Shown one piece after another: positions 50,436 to 59,761 of a DNA stretch of 64,000 nt (its first letter is position 1; the number at the start of each line of letters is the position of its first letter). The notes below the pieces were generated by a model. That model was not told the origin of the DNA, made no database searches, and saw only the letters and a program-made list of their open reading frames with translations. Source of the DNA: Pedobacter cryoconitis (GTDB lineage Bacteria; Bacteroidota; Bacteroidia; Sphingobacteriales; Sphingobacteriaceae); assembly GCF_014200595.1 (NCBI RefSeq), contig NZ_JACHCG010000001.1, positions 1,922,001 to 1,986,000 on the forward strand. Reading direction: 5' to 3'. The translations under genes and the position numbers were made by a program.

Positions 50436-50534
50436 TCAAAATCAAAATCCGGATGTTAAATCCGTATAGTTTTGCACAAAAAGATAGTACTGCTTAACCC
50501 TTTTAGGTTAGGCAAAAGCGTCTTTAAGCAGGAT

Positions 50535-51869
50535 ATGAAAAAAAAGATAATATTGGCAGTGATGTGCTTGCTACAGCTCCATGTATTTGCACAACAGAAG
50601 TGGGACCTGAAAGAATGCATTGATTATGGGCTACAGCATAACCGCAATACAGCTGTTTATGAGAACGAAAAGAAAGCGGCTGATGCGAAAGCCAAAGAGG
50701 CACTTTCAGATTATTTACCTAAAGTTAGTGTCTCAGCAACTTTAGAAGACAATTTAAAGGTTCAGGAATCTGTTATTCCGGCTGGGGTATTCGGCCCAAC
50801 AGATATTCGTGTAGCTTTTAGTCAGAAATTCAATAGCAATGGGCTGGCACAACTCGATCAGACTATTTATGATCAGTCATTGTTAAATGGTTTAAAAGCA
50901 AATAAGTACAGTAAGCAGCAGGCGGGCCTGAATATCGTCAAGAACCAGGAAACGATCATTTATAATATTGGTAATGCATATTACCAGATCATTGTGTACA
51001 GGGAACAATTGCGGTTGCTGCGTGAAAACCTGGAGACTTACCAAAAGCAGATTGATATCTCTGCATTACAGGTAAAAAAGGGGGTGACCCTTAAAAAAGA
51101 TCTGGATAAGGTTACTGTAGATTATAACAATGCAGTCTCTCAGATTCGTGTGGCAGAAAGCAATCTGACACTTGCTGAAAATCAACTTAAGTATGAAATG
51201 GGGTATCCGATGACCGGACAGTTACAGGTAGAAAACCCATCTGTAGAAGGCCTGAGTGCTGTGGTGCGTCCAGATCTGGATAGTAATGGGTTTTTAGCGG
51301 ATAAACGGACAGATTATCAGCTTTCCATGGTGAATGCTAAACTTTTGGAAATAGACCAAAAGAGGATCAAAGCGGGAGCGCTTCCCAAGCTTAGCGGGTA
51401 TGCCAGGTATGGTGCTGTCGGCTTTGGTAACACGCTTGGCCCGGCCTTTAAAGATTTAAGCCCATATTCTGTGATCGGACTGAAACTCAGCATTCCGCTG
51501 TTCGATTTCTTTAAGCGCAATGCGCAGTATAATCAGGCAAAGTATAAAAGTCTCAATGCAGTTGAAAATTTAAAGCTGGATGAAGGCAAGTATGAAATGG
51601 AATATCAGAATGCCAGAACAAAAATGGTTAAGGCTAAGAGCAGCCTGGAAAGCGACCGGCGAAATATTGATCTGGCACAATCTGTATTCAAAATAACTGA
51701 CTTGCAGTATAAAAAAGGTGTTGAAAATTTAACGGAGTGGCTAAATACACAAAACTCAATCAAAGAAGCACAAAATAATTACCTCAACTCACTCTATAGT
51801 TTCCTGCAAGCCAGATTAGACCTGGAAAAAGCGGCAGGTAGTCTTAAAACATTTTATACCTCACTTTAA
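50535..51869 (+). CDS. TolC-family outer-membrane efflux protein
   Basis: 444 residues from ATG 50535; the 21 extra codons of the longer frame would need TTG and do not fit a signal peptide. Signal peptide ILAVMCLLQLHVFA, then two TolC repeats with DLKECIDYGLQHN at the start and coiled-coil segments (LRLLRENLETYQKQI; YQNARTKMVKAKSSLESDRR), strand blocks such as YQLSMVNAKLLEIDQKRI and a C-terminal LTEWLNTQNSIKEAQNNYLN. Forms the outer-membrane channel for the adaptor and RND pump encoded just after it, 6 bp downstream. Confidence 0.92.
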   Translation: MKKKIILAVMCLLQLHVFAQQKWDLKECIDYGLQHNRNTAVYENEKKAADAKAKEALSDYLPKVSVSATLEDNLKVQESVIPAGVFGPTDIRVAFSQKFNSNGLAQLDQTIYDQSLLNGLKANKYSKQQAGLNIVKNQETIIYNIGNAYYQIIVYREQLRLLRENLETYQKQIDISALQVKKGVTLKKDLDKVTVDYNNAVSQIRVAESNLTLAENQLKYEMGYPMTGQLQVENPSVEGLSAVVRPDLDSNGFLADKRTDYQLSMVNAKLLEIDQKRIKAGALPKLSGYARYGAVGFGNTLGPAFKDLSPYSVIGLKLSIPLFDFFKRNAQYNQAKYKSLNAVENLKLDEGKYEMEYQNARTKMVKAKSSLESDRRNIDLAQSVFKITDLQYKKGVENLTEWLNTQNSIKEAQNNYLNSLYSFLQARLDLEKAAGSLKTFYTSL

Positions 51870-51875
51870 ACAAAA

Positions 51876-52937
51876 ATGAAACGTAAACACATCATAATCC
51901 TGATCGTCGTGGTCAGTATCGGTCTTATTATTTTTAAGCTCGCTGTAAATAAAAGCAAGCTCAATGAAAAGGAAAATCCAAAGGAGAATACTGCTGTGGT
52001 AAAGATACCTGTAAAAGTTGCTACAGTTAAGGAACAGCTACAGGAAATCAACCTGATAAAAACAGGAAGCCTTGCACCATTTAAGGAAGCCAAAGTGCTT
52101 TCAACAGTTGGGGGGACAATAGTGCAATTGAAGTTCAATCTTGGTGATTATGTACATGAAGGGCAGATCCTTGCGGTTATGGATACCAAATTGACGCAGC
52201 TTGATTTACAAAAAGCACAGACCAATGCAACCAAATTACGCCACGACCTTCAGACCTATACAGAATTGCTGGAAGGACAAGCAGCAACCCGGGAGAAAGT
52301 AAACGAAATCCGCCAAAATTATACGGATGCTGAAAATCAGGTCAATCAACTTAAAAAACAAATAGCAGATGCGTCTGTCAAAGCACCTACCAGTGGTACA
52401 ATTTCAGCAAAGATGCTGGAGCAGGGTGTGTTTGCCAATGCAGGGGCTGAGCTTGGAACGGTTGTCAATCTTTCGCAGGTTAAAGTTCAGCTTAAGCTGA
52501 CGGAAAATGAGGTTTACCAGGCAAAGATGGGGCAGTCGGTTAAGATTACAACAGATGTTTATCAGGGTCAGGTTTTTAATGGCAAAATCACTTTTATCAG
52601 CCCTCAGGCAGATGAAACACATAATTACCTGGTAGAGATCATCGCCGATAATAAAGATGGCTCTTTACTACGCTCCGGTACTTTCGTTTATGCTGACTTC
52701 TCCCGAAAAACAAAGCAAAATATCCTGCTCATCCCAAGAGAAGCATTGACCGAAAGTATCAAAGATGCGAGTGTTTATGTTGTCGAACATAATATAGTTC
52801 ACCAAAAGCCAATCAAAACCGGTATAGAAATGAATAACCTGATCCAGGTTATCAGTGGCCTGAACGCCGGTGAGGTTGTGGTTACTTCCGGACAAATCAA
52901 TTTAAAAGAAGGCTCACCAGTTAGTGTCTCTAAATAA
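51876..52937 (+). CDS. RND efflux periplasmic adaptor (membrane fusion protein)
   Basis: 353 residues. N-terminal hydrophobic anchor (IIILIVVVSIGLIIFKL), lipoyl-type half-motifs (FNLGDYVHEGQILAVMD and SVKAPTSGTISAKMLEQGVF), a coiled-coil hairpin (LDLQKAQTNATKLRHDLQTY), the beta-barrel (VQLKLTENEVYQAK) and a C-terminal membrane-proximal domain (GEVVVTSGQINLKEGSPVSV). Bridges the RND pump to TolC. Lies 6 bp after tolC and 9 bp before the pump gene: one operon. Confidence 0.93.
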   Translation: MKRKHIIILIVVVSIGLIIFKLAVNKSKLNEKENPKENTAVVKIPVKVATVKEQLQEINLIKTGSLAPFKEAKVLSTVGGTIVQLKFNLGDYVHEGQILAVMDTKLTQLDLQKAQTNATKLRHDLQTYTELLEGQAATREKVNEIRQNYTDAENQVNQLKKQIADASVKAPTSGTISAKMLEQGVFANAGAELGTVVNLSQVKVQLKLTENEVYQAKMGQSVKITTDVYQGQVFNGKITFISPQADETHNYLVEIIADNKDGSLLRSGTFVYADFSRKTKQNILLIPREALTESIKDASVYVVEHNIVHQKPIKTGIEMNNLIQVISGLNAGEVVVTSGQINLKEGSPVSVSK

Positions 52938-52946
52938 AACATCATC

Positions 52947-55900
52947 ATGTCAATAACCGAAATTGCCGTTAAGCGGCCCTTATTAATTATTGTAGTGTTT
53001 ACTGTGCTGTTTATTTTCGGTACCAAGTCCTATTTTAGTTTAAATTATAATTTGCTCCCAAAAATCGAAATACCTACAGTTTCTGTAAGTACTGTTTATC
53101 CGGGAGCGGCAGCAGCTGAAGTAGAAACTTCAGTAACCAAAAAACTGGAAGATGCTTTTTCTTCAGTAGAAGGACTTGATAAAATTACATCCACTTCGCA
53201 AGAAGGGGTGTCCAGTGTTGTTATACAGCTGAAAAGTGGAACTGACATCGATCAGGCTGAGCGGAATATTCAGCGGAAAGCAGATCAGGTTCAGAATGAT
53301 TTGCCTGATAATGCAGATAAACCTGTAGTCAATAAGATCAATTTAGAAGAGGTACCGGTTATTAAGGCTGGGGTAACTTCTACAAAATCCCCGCGTGAAC
53401 TGTATGATTTCGTCGATAAGCAATTGCTTCCCATTTTGCAGAATGTAAAAGGTGTGGGACGGGTAACGATAGTTGGTGGTGATGAACGTCAGATACAAGT
53501 TAATATAGACCAGAACAAGCTAAAGTCATATGGTTTAGGAATTGGTCAGATCTCTGACGTGTTAAGTAAAGCGAACCAGTCTTTTCCCGCAGGAAGTATA
53601 GAAACGCGTGATCAGCAGTTGTCGATACATTTTGACGCCAGTGTTGCTTCTCTTGCACAGATCAGGGGACTGATTGTTCAGCAAAGACCGGGGGCAGGCA
53701 GTATCTATTTAAAAGATGTGGCAGAAGTAGTCGATGCGACTGCTAAAACCACAGCGATCAATCACATTAACGGAATTCCATCTATTGGTGTGCAGATTAT
53801 TAAACAAAGTGATGCGAATGCGGTCGATGTAAGTGAACAGGTTAAAAAGAAATTTGAAGAAATACAGGCCACTTATAAAGACCAGGCTTTAAAATTCAGT
53901 ATCTCTTCGGACCAGAGTATTTATACGCTGCGTTCTGCGGATGGGGTTATGGAAGATCTTGGGCTTGCAGTAGTCATTGTAGGGGTAATCATGCTCGCTT
54001 TTTTACATAGTTTCCGCAGTTCTATGTTTGTGCTTGTAGCGCTTCCGTCCTCTATCATTCCAACGTTTATTGCGATGTACTTTTTTGGTTTTTCGCTCAA
54101 CCTGATGACATTGATGGCAATGTCCTTAGTGGTGGGAATCCTGGTAGATGATTCTATTGTGGTACTGGAAAATATATACCGTCACCTGGAAATGGGATCG
54201 GATAAAAGAACAGCTGCATTGGAAGGAAGGAGTGAGATTGGTTTTACAGCATTGGCAATTACCGCAGTAGATGTGGTTGTATTCCTACCTATTGCTTTTG
54301 CAGGTGGAATTATTGGTGCATTGCTCCAGGAATTTTCATTGGTGGTCGTATTTTCTACGCTGATGAGTTTATTTGTGTCCTTTACGGTTACCCCTATGCT
54401 GGCCAGCAGGTTCGGTAAGATTGAAAAATTAAATGAGAAAACTTTGTGGGGGAAACTCAATCTGGGTTTTGAGCGCTTTCTTGATGGACTTAAAGATGAT
54501 TATGGAAAGTTGCTGACCATTGTGATCCATAAAAAAAGATGGTTGTTATCCGGAGTCATTTTACTGATCATTGGAAGTATTTCTTTAGTTCCATTTGGTT
54601 TTATAGGTGCTGCATTTATCCCATCTGCGGATCAGGGAGAGTTAATGATCAATCTTGAGCTGGCGCCGTCTACCACGCTTTATCAGACCAACATGATCAC
54701 GCAACAGGCAGAAAAATTGATTATGAAGGAAAAGGTCGTAACGAATGTCTTTTCCAGCATCGGTTTTACAAGTGGGAGTGTTGCTGGAACCACGAATAAC
54801 AGTAATCTGGCAGAAATTACAGTTTCTATGGTAGATAAAAATGACAGGAGCATATCCGCTGAAGATTTCGGTATTCAGCTTCAGCAGAAGTTAAGTGCAG
54901 TGATTCCTGGTGCAAAGATTACCTCAGTTCCTACCTCTGTAGGCGGAGGGGCTAATCAGGCGCCTATTCAGATCGGCATTAAAGGTCTTGATCTTAAAGC
55001 GATCCGCAAAGTTGCCGAAGAATATAAAACCCTTATCGCTACAGTACCGGGTACCAAATTTGTTGAACTTTCTGTTAAAAATCAGAAACAACAGGTCGAG
55101 GTTAAGCTGAACCGTGAAAAGATGACGTTGTTGGGAATTGATGCAAGCCAGGTCGGTGCAGCTTTACAAAATTCATTCAGCGGTAATAAGAAGAGCAAAT
55201 TTAAACAGGGTGGAAACGAGTATGACATCCTGGTTAGTCTGGACAGATACGACCGTTCTAATATTAACAATGTTAACAACCTGTCTTTTACCAATAGTGA
55301 TGGTCAGTCTTTTGTACTGAGCCAGTTTGCTGAGGTAAGAGAAGGTTTGGGAGAGAGCGTACTGGCAAGGAGCGACCGGTTAGGATCTATCAGCGTGAAT
55401 TCAAATGTGGCTGGCAGACCAACGGGGTCGGTGAATGCAGCTATTAAAAAGAAAATCAGCAATGTGAAATTACCTGAAGGGGTAACGGTCGAGTTTCTGG
55501 GTGATGCCAAAAGTCAGGGTGACGCATTTGGCAGTTTATTTTTTGCTTTAGGGGTTGCTATTGTACTGGTTTACCTGATTATGGTGGCTTTATACGAAAA
55601 TGCAATTTATCCTTTTGTTGTTCTTTTCTCCATTCCTGTAGCACTGGTTGGCGCCTTGCTGGCCCTGGCACTGACAATGGAAACATTAAACATCTTCTCG
55701 CTGATTGGAATGATTATGCTGCTTGGCCTGGTCTCGAAAAATGCAATCCTGATTGTAGATTTTACGAATCAGCTGAAGGCTGAGGGTTACACTGTGGAGA
55801 AGGCTTTAATAGAAGCGGGCAGGGAAAGGCTAAGGCCAATTCTGATGACCACACTGGCCATGGTGTTTGGTATGTTGCCAATTGCACTGGCGAGTGGTGC

Positions 55901-56075
55901 TGGTGCAGAAATCAAAAATGGGATGGCCTGGGTAATTATTGGCGGATTAACGAGTTCGATGATCCTGACGCTGTTTGTAGTGCCGTCTATGTACCTCATC
56001 ATTGAAAACCTGATGTTGAAATTTAAAAAGAAGAATGTCAAAGAAGGCCAGTTGTTACTGGAAACTCATAATTAA
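52947..56075 (+). CDS. RND-family efflux transporter (AcrB/MdtB type)
   Basis: 1042 residues, twelve membrane helices and two large periplasmic loops. N-terminal SITEIAVKRPLLIIVVFTVL, porter motif KLEDAFSSVEGLDKITSTS, and the proton-relay Asp-Asp pair (Asp401-Asp402) in GILVDDSIVVLENIYRH, plus LLGLVSKNAILIVDFTNQLK in the second half (K in the relay). Drives drug or metabolite efflux with proton motive force. Proline-type metal-specific motifs are not obvious, so a hydrophobe/drug pump is more likely than a heavy-metal one. Operon with TolC and the adaptor, under probable LytTR control. Confidence 0.94.
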   Translation: MSITEIAVKRPLLIIVVFTVLFIFGTKSYFSLNYNLLPKIEIPTVSVSTVYPGAAAAEVETSVTKKLEDAFSSVEGLDKITSTSQEGVSSVVIQLKSGTDIDQAERNIQRKADQVQNDLPDNADKPVVNKINLEEVPVIKAGVTSTKSPRELYDFVDKQLLPILQNVKGVGRVTIVGGDERQIQVNIDQNKLKSYGLGIGQISDVLSKANQSFPAGSIETRDQQLSIHFDASVASLAQIRGLIVQQRPGAGSIYLKDVAEVVDATAKTTAINHINGIPSIGVQIIKQSDANAVDVSEQVKKKFEEIQATYKDQALKFSISSDQSIYTLRSADGVMEDLGLAVVIVGVIMLAFLHSFRSSMFVLVALPSSIIPTFIAMYFFGFSLNLMTLMAMSLVVGILVDDSIVVLENIYRHLEMGSDKRTAALEGRSEIGFTALAITAVDVVVFLPIAFAGGIIGALLQEFSLVVVFSTLMSLFVSFTVTPMLASRFGKIEKLNEKTLWGKLNLGFERFLDGLKDDYGKLLTIVIHKKRWLLSGVILLIIGSISLVPFGFIGAAFIPSADQGELMINLELAPSTTLYQTNMITQQAEKLIMKEKVVTNVFSSIGFTSGSVAGTTNNSNLAEITVSMVDKNDRSISAEDFGIQLQQKLSAVIPGAKITSVPTSVGGGANQAPIQIGIKGLDLKAIRKVAEEYKTLIATVPGTKFVELSVKNQKQQVEVKLNREKMTLLGIDASQVGAALQNSFSGNKKSKFKQGGNEYDILVSLDRYDRSNINNVNNLSFTNSDGQSFVLSQFAEVREGLGESVLARSDRLGSISVNSNVAGRPTGSVNAAIKKKISNVKLPEGVTVEFLGDAKSQGDAFGSLFFALGVAIVLVYLIMVALYENAIYPFVVLFSIPVALVGALLALALTMETLNIFSLIGMIMLLGLVSKNAILIVDFTNQLKAEGYTVEKALIEAGRERLRPILMTTLAMVFGMLPIALASGAGAEIKNGMAWVIIGGLTSSMILTLFVVPSMYLIIENLMLKFKKKNVKEGQLLLETHN

Positions 56076-56090
56076 ATAGCGAAATAGCAC

Positions 56091-57113
56091 ATGAAGTACA
56101 AAACTCTTTTTTATCTCCATATTTTAATTGCAGCCTGTTCTACGGCAAATGCGCAAACAGCCCGGAAAGCCGCAGCAATCAAAAGGATGACCGATTCCCT
56201 GACTATGGAGGGATTGTCGGCCTATGCCATGCGATACCCGCAATTGAGACAGGCCTTTTTCGCCACTGATTTCATCGGTAAAGCAAATGTTAAAGGTGAA
56301 TTAAACGGAAAGGATCTGTATGAGGGTAAAATGAATATCACCAGGATCAGGTCTAATTTCAACGTCCCTATTTCAAACTGGGGCAGAAATGTAGTTACCG
56401 GATCAATAGGGTACCAGCAACAGCAGCTAAAAACAACTGATATTACCAGTTATGATCCTCGTTTTTCTAATGCAGACATCAGTACAACCAAGTCTACAAT
56501 CAGTTTGTCGGCTACTTTTGGCCGGTCGGATTCGGTTTTCAATAAGCTGATATTTTATGGGCTTGGTATTTCGGGCGTTACTGATGAGCTTTCTTCTATT
56601 AAAAGGCTTAATTATATCGGTTCTATCTCTATGCCAATCAGAAGAGATCAGAATTCTTCGTTAACAATAGGCCTGGTAGTGATTCTCGATCCGTCTGCAA
56701 TTGTTCCTGCCATACCGATAGTGAGCTACTGGCATAAATACAAGGCTTCGAACGTTGAATTATTTGTTGATTTTCCTTCAAGGATCGTTTTGAGAAAGCA
56801 GTTTTCTAAAAGGAGCTGGGCTACTGCCGGGTCTGAACTGGGTGGGAGTTTGCTGTTCTTTAATTTAGATAAGCCATCTTTACCACAGAATAATATCTAC
56901 ACCAATGCGGAAGTACGTACGGGGTTAACTTTTGAGTATCTGGTAACGAAAAAGCTGATCCTTGGTGTAAATGGTGGACTTTATAGTACAACAGCGGCAA
57001 GAATGTTTAACCGGAATGATAAACCGGATGATTACTTTTTTAAAGCGAAGACTGGTTCTGCTCCATACCTTACTTTCTCGGTTTCTTTTCTGCCGTTTTT
57101 AAAAAGGTTATAA
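56091..57113 (+). CDS. Outer-membrane beta-barrel protein downstream of the RND operon
   Basis: 340 residues with a signal peptide (LIAACSTANA). Alternating strands with aromatic ends (TGSIGYQQQQLK, RLNYIGSISMPIRRDQNSSL, GLTFEYLVTKKLILGVNGGL, LTFSVSFLPFL) indicate a beta barrel, similar to DUF6268-type proteins. 15 bp after the pump gene, so part of the efflux operon. Could aid export or maintain the outer membrane when the pump is used; unknown. Confidence 0.7.
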   Translation: MKYKTLFYLHILIAACSTANAQTARKAAAIKRMTDSLTMEGLSAYAMRYPQLRQAFFATDFIGKANVKGELNGKDLYEGKMNITRIRSNFNVPISNWGRNVVTGSIGYQQQQLKTTDITSYDPRFSNADISTTKSTISLSATFGRSDSVFNKLIFYGLGISGVTDELSSIKRLNYIGSISMPIRRDQNSSLTIGLVVILDPSAIVPAIPIVSYWHKYKASNVELFVDFPSRIVLRKQFSKRSWATAGSELGGSLLFFNLDKPSLPQNNIYTNAEVRTGLTFEYLVTKKLILGVNGGLYSTTAARMFNRNDKPDDYFFKAKTGSAPYLTFSVSFLPFLKRL

Positions 57114-57168
57114 TTATGAGGTTACAAATAGCTTAACTTAGTGCTTAAATCATCTCAATATAAACCTT

Positions 57169-58146
57169 ATGCCCATCAAATTTCATAACGAAGAAAGCAA
57201 GCAATTTATTTCTATCAATGAAATAGATGTACAAAAAATGATTTCAGGCGACCTTGTCGAAACAGAAGATATGTTTAGACTTCAAGATGCTGCTGTTCAT
57301 TTTAAAAATTGGTATTTTGATGGGTATCGCATGGCACATAGCTGGCTTGACAATCAGGAAAATACACTTTCATACGGAATAAATAATGACATTGATGCAG
57401 TCCGGTTTTATTTTAACATCAAAGGCAATACTAATTTTCATTACCAGGAATTTAACAAAAATTTCAATGTAAACCGTGCCCAGTACAATTTATTGTATTC
57501 ACCCGAACTAAATACTGAGGTAGTACATGGCAAAGGGATATCTGAAATATTCTCCTTACAACTTAAAAAAGAACGTTTTACTGCTCTTTTAGGTGAAAGT
57601 TGTGTTGGGCTGAACAAATTTGTGCGGCAGTTAATGGACGGAAAAGAAATGATCTTCTCATCCAGTTGGCTATATATCGGAGCTGAAATTGAACGCTGCG
57701 TTTCAAGTATGTTAAATTGCAGCTATATTAATGAACTAAAGTCCACCTATCTTAGTGCTAAGTCAACTGAATTATTGATACTATTAGCTCATGCAACTTC
57801 GGATAAGCAAGAAATAACAGGCATTAAAACGAGTGCAGATAAAGACAAAATTTATGGTGTAAAAGAGTTTTTAGACCGGTGTTATACTGAAGAAATTAGC
57901 CTGGATAAGCTTTGTACTGGCTTTGGATTAAATGAATTTAAACTGAAAAAAGGGTTTAAGGATATTTTCAATACTTCTGTAATAGATTATTTAATTAGCC
58001 GTCGTCTGGAAGAATCTTACCCGTTGTTGGCTGAAAAGAAGCTTAATATTAGTGAAGTGGCTTATAAAGTTGGTTATTCTTCTCCTTCCCATTTTAGCAA
58101 GTCTTTTAAGAAAAGATTCGGCTTTACGCCATCCCAAATCAAATAA
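57169..58146 (+). CDS. AraC-family transcriptional regulator
   Basis: 325 residues. N-terminal sensing region (about 30-200, with an arginine/phenylalanine pattern of the AraC_binding type: DIDAVRFYFNIKGNTNFHYQ) and C-terminal HTH pair (about 225-322): ISLDKLCTGFGLNEFKLKKG and ISEVAYKVGYSSPSHFSKSF, ending in FGFTPSQI. No clear target; next gene is a GNAT acetyltransferase. Confidence 0.9.
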   Translation: MPIKFHNEESKQFISINEIDVQKMISGDLVETEDMFRLQDAAVHFKNWYFDGYRMAHSWLDNQENTLSYGINNDIDAVRFYFNIKGNTNFHYQEFNKNFNVNRAQYNLLYSPELNTEVVHGKGISEIFSLQLKKERFTALLGESCVGLNKFVRQLMDGKEMIFSSSWLYIGAEIERCVSSMLNCSYINELKSTYLSAKSTELLILLAHATSDKQEITGIKTSADKDKIYGVKEFLDRCYTEEISLDKLCTGFGLNEFKLKKGFKDIFNTSVIDYLISRRLEESYPLLAEKKLNISEVAYKVGYSSPSHFSKSFKKRFGFTPSQIK

Positions 58147-58238
58147 TATGTTTATCCAGATTACACCTGTTTTTATCCGGATTTTGCAAGTCAATAATTT
58201 AATCATCTGATAATTTTGCTATAAATAAATTCAGACTT

Positions 58239-58727
58239 ATGATTAGAAATTGTATAGATACAGAAGTTACGCGTATCCTTGAAATAATAAATAAAGCCGC
58301 GGTGGCTTATCAGGATGCTATTCCTTCGGATTGTTTCCATTTGCCTTACATGAATTTAGATGAGCTGTTGAAAGAAATCAATTCTGGTGTAGTTTTCTGG
58401 GCATGGGAAGAAGCTGGCATAATAGTAGGGGTTATGGGAATACAGCAATCAAAGGATGCAATGCTTATCCGGCATGCTTATGTTGACCCTGCCTACCAGG
58501 GAAAGGGTATAGGGAGTAATTTATTAAGCTTCCTGCTCAAGCAATCTGTTGGAACTATACTAGTTGGAACATGGTCTGCTGCGCACTGGGCTATAAGGTT
58601 ATACCAGCGTCATGGTTTTAATTTGGTTTCGGAGGTTGAAAAGAATCAGTTGCTTGATACTTATTGGACTATTTCTCCAAGACAGCAAGAAGTTTCTGTT
58701 GTCCTGTGCCAAAAGAAGATGATTTAA
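58239..58727 (+). CDS. GNAT-family N-acetyltransferase
   Basis: 162 residues. Acetyl-CoA binding motif A is intact: HAYVDPAYQGKGIGSNLLSF (Q-x-x-G-x-G). The preceding strand VFWAWEEAGIIVGVMGIQ and the C-terminal AIRLYQRHGFNLVSEV complete a typical GNAT fold. Acetylates a small molecule or protein; substrate unknown. Convergent with the CDF gene, 19 bp apart. Confidence 0.9.
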   Translation: MIRNCIDTEVTRILEIINKAAVAYQDAIPSDCFHLPYMNLDELLKEINSGVVFWAWEEAGIIVGVMGIQQSKDAMLIRHAYVDPAYQGKGIGSNLLSFLLKQSVGTILVGTWSAAHWAIRLYQRHGFNLVSEVEKNQLLDTYWTISPRQQEVSVVLCQKKMI

Positions 58728-58746
58728 TCCTGAAATGGACTATTCG

Positions 58747-59637
58747 TTAGTTAGGCTCAATATGGATCAGGACATTCGCCAATTCAGGAAGTTTAGCGCG
58801 AAGTGTATCTTGCAGGCGATGTGAGATATCATGTCCTTCTCTTACTGAAATATTTCCATCTACAATGGCATGCAGGTCAATATGATACTGCATGCCTGCT
58901 TTACGCACGTAACATTTTTCAGTATCAATAACGCCATTAACAGTTAAGGAAACTTGTCTGATGTTGACTACGAGGTCATCATACAAATGCTCATCCATAA
59001 TTTCGCCTAAGGCAGGCCTGAAAATTTTGTAGCTGTTATAAAGGATAAAAGCGGCGGCGAAAAGGGCTGCAATATCATCTGCTGATTCATACCCTTTACC
59101 TAGTATTAATGCAATTGAGATCCCTATAAATGCCGCAACTGAAGTAATTGCATCACTACGGTGGTGCCAGGCATCTGCTTTTAACGAGGAACTATTCGTC
59201 TCTATCGCTTTTTTCATCACCTTTCGGAAAGAGATTTCTTTCCATACAATGAGTGCAGCCAATAGAATTAACGTCCATGGTTTTGGTAAAGCATGCGGTG
59301 TCCCTATATTCTGAATGCTTTCATAAGCGATAATTGTAGCAGAGGTAATCAAAAAACCGACAACCAGGAAGGTCACTAATGGTTCCGCTCTTCCATGACC
59401 GTAAGGATGATTTTCATCTGCTGGTCTGCTGGCATATTTGAGCCCAAAAAGGACAAGCAGCGACGAAAAGATATCAGCAGTTGATTCTATAGCATCGGCT
59501 ATCAAGGCATAGGAATTTCCGAAAACACCTGCTACTCCTTTCAGTATTGCAAGGACAGCATTACTTACAATACTGAAATAGGTTGCCCGGACTGCTGTTT
59601 GATGATTCGTCAATTGACTGCTGTTTTCGCTTTTCAC
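58747..59637 (-). CDS. Cation diffusion facilitator (CDF) metal exporter
   Basis: 296 residues. Six membrane helices with the CDF metal site in helix 2 (DAIESTADIF, D-x-x-x-[ST]-x-x-D) and in helix 5 (AWHHRSDAITSVAAF, H-x-x-x-D), the HPYGHGRAEP loop, and a C-terminal cytoplasmic domain (LHAIVDGNISVREGHDI). Exports Zn2+, Mn2+, Fe2+ or Co2+ in exchange for protons; selectivity is not certain here. GTG start, the only start codon near this position; a -7 element TACCTTTG ends 4 nt before it. Confidence 0.92.
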   Translation of the reverse strand: MKSENSSQLTNHQTAVRATYFSIVSNAVLAILKGVAGVFGNSYALIADAIESTADIFSSLLVLFGLKYASRPADENHPYGHGRAEPLVTFLVVGFLITSATIIAYESIQNIGTPHALPKPWTLILLAALIVWKEISFRKVMKKAIETNSSSLKADAWHHRSDAITSVAAFIGISIALILGKGYESADDIAALFAAAFILYNSYKIFRPALGEIMDEHLYDDLVVNIRQVSLTVNGVIDTEKCYVRKAGMQYHIDLHAIVDGNISVREGHDISHRLQDTLRAKLPELANVLIHIEPN

Positions 59638-59641
59638 GCTG

Positions 59642-59669
59642 CAAAGGTAAAATAAATCAGGTTTATCAA
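59642..59669 (-). promoter_or_regulatory. Promoter of the CDF gene, probably leaderless
   Basis: TTG (59669-59667), 17-bp spacer, TACCTTTG (59649-59642), then 4 nt and the GTG start. Spacer is at the short end of the usual range. Confidence 0.5.
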
Positions 59670-59761
59670 TTGATAATATTTTTAGAGGATATGATTTATT
59701 AACGAAACTTTTTTATTTAACATTTGTATTAGATCTCTATATTTACCCAAAAAGCCACCTG

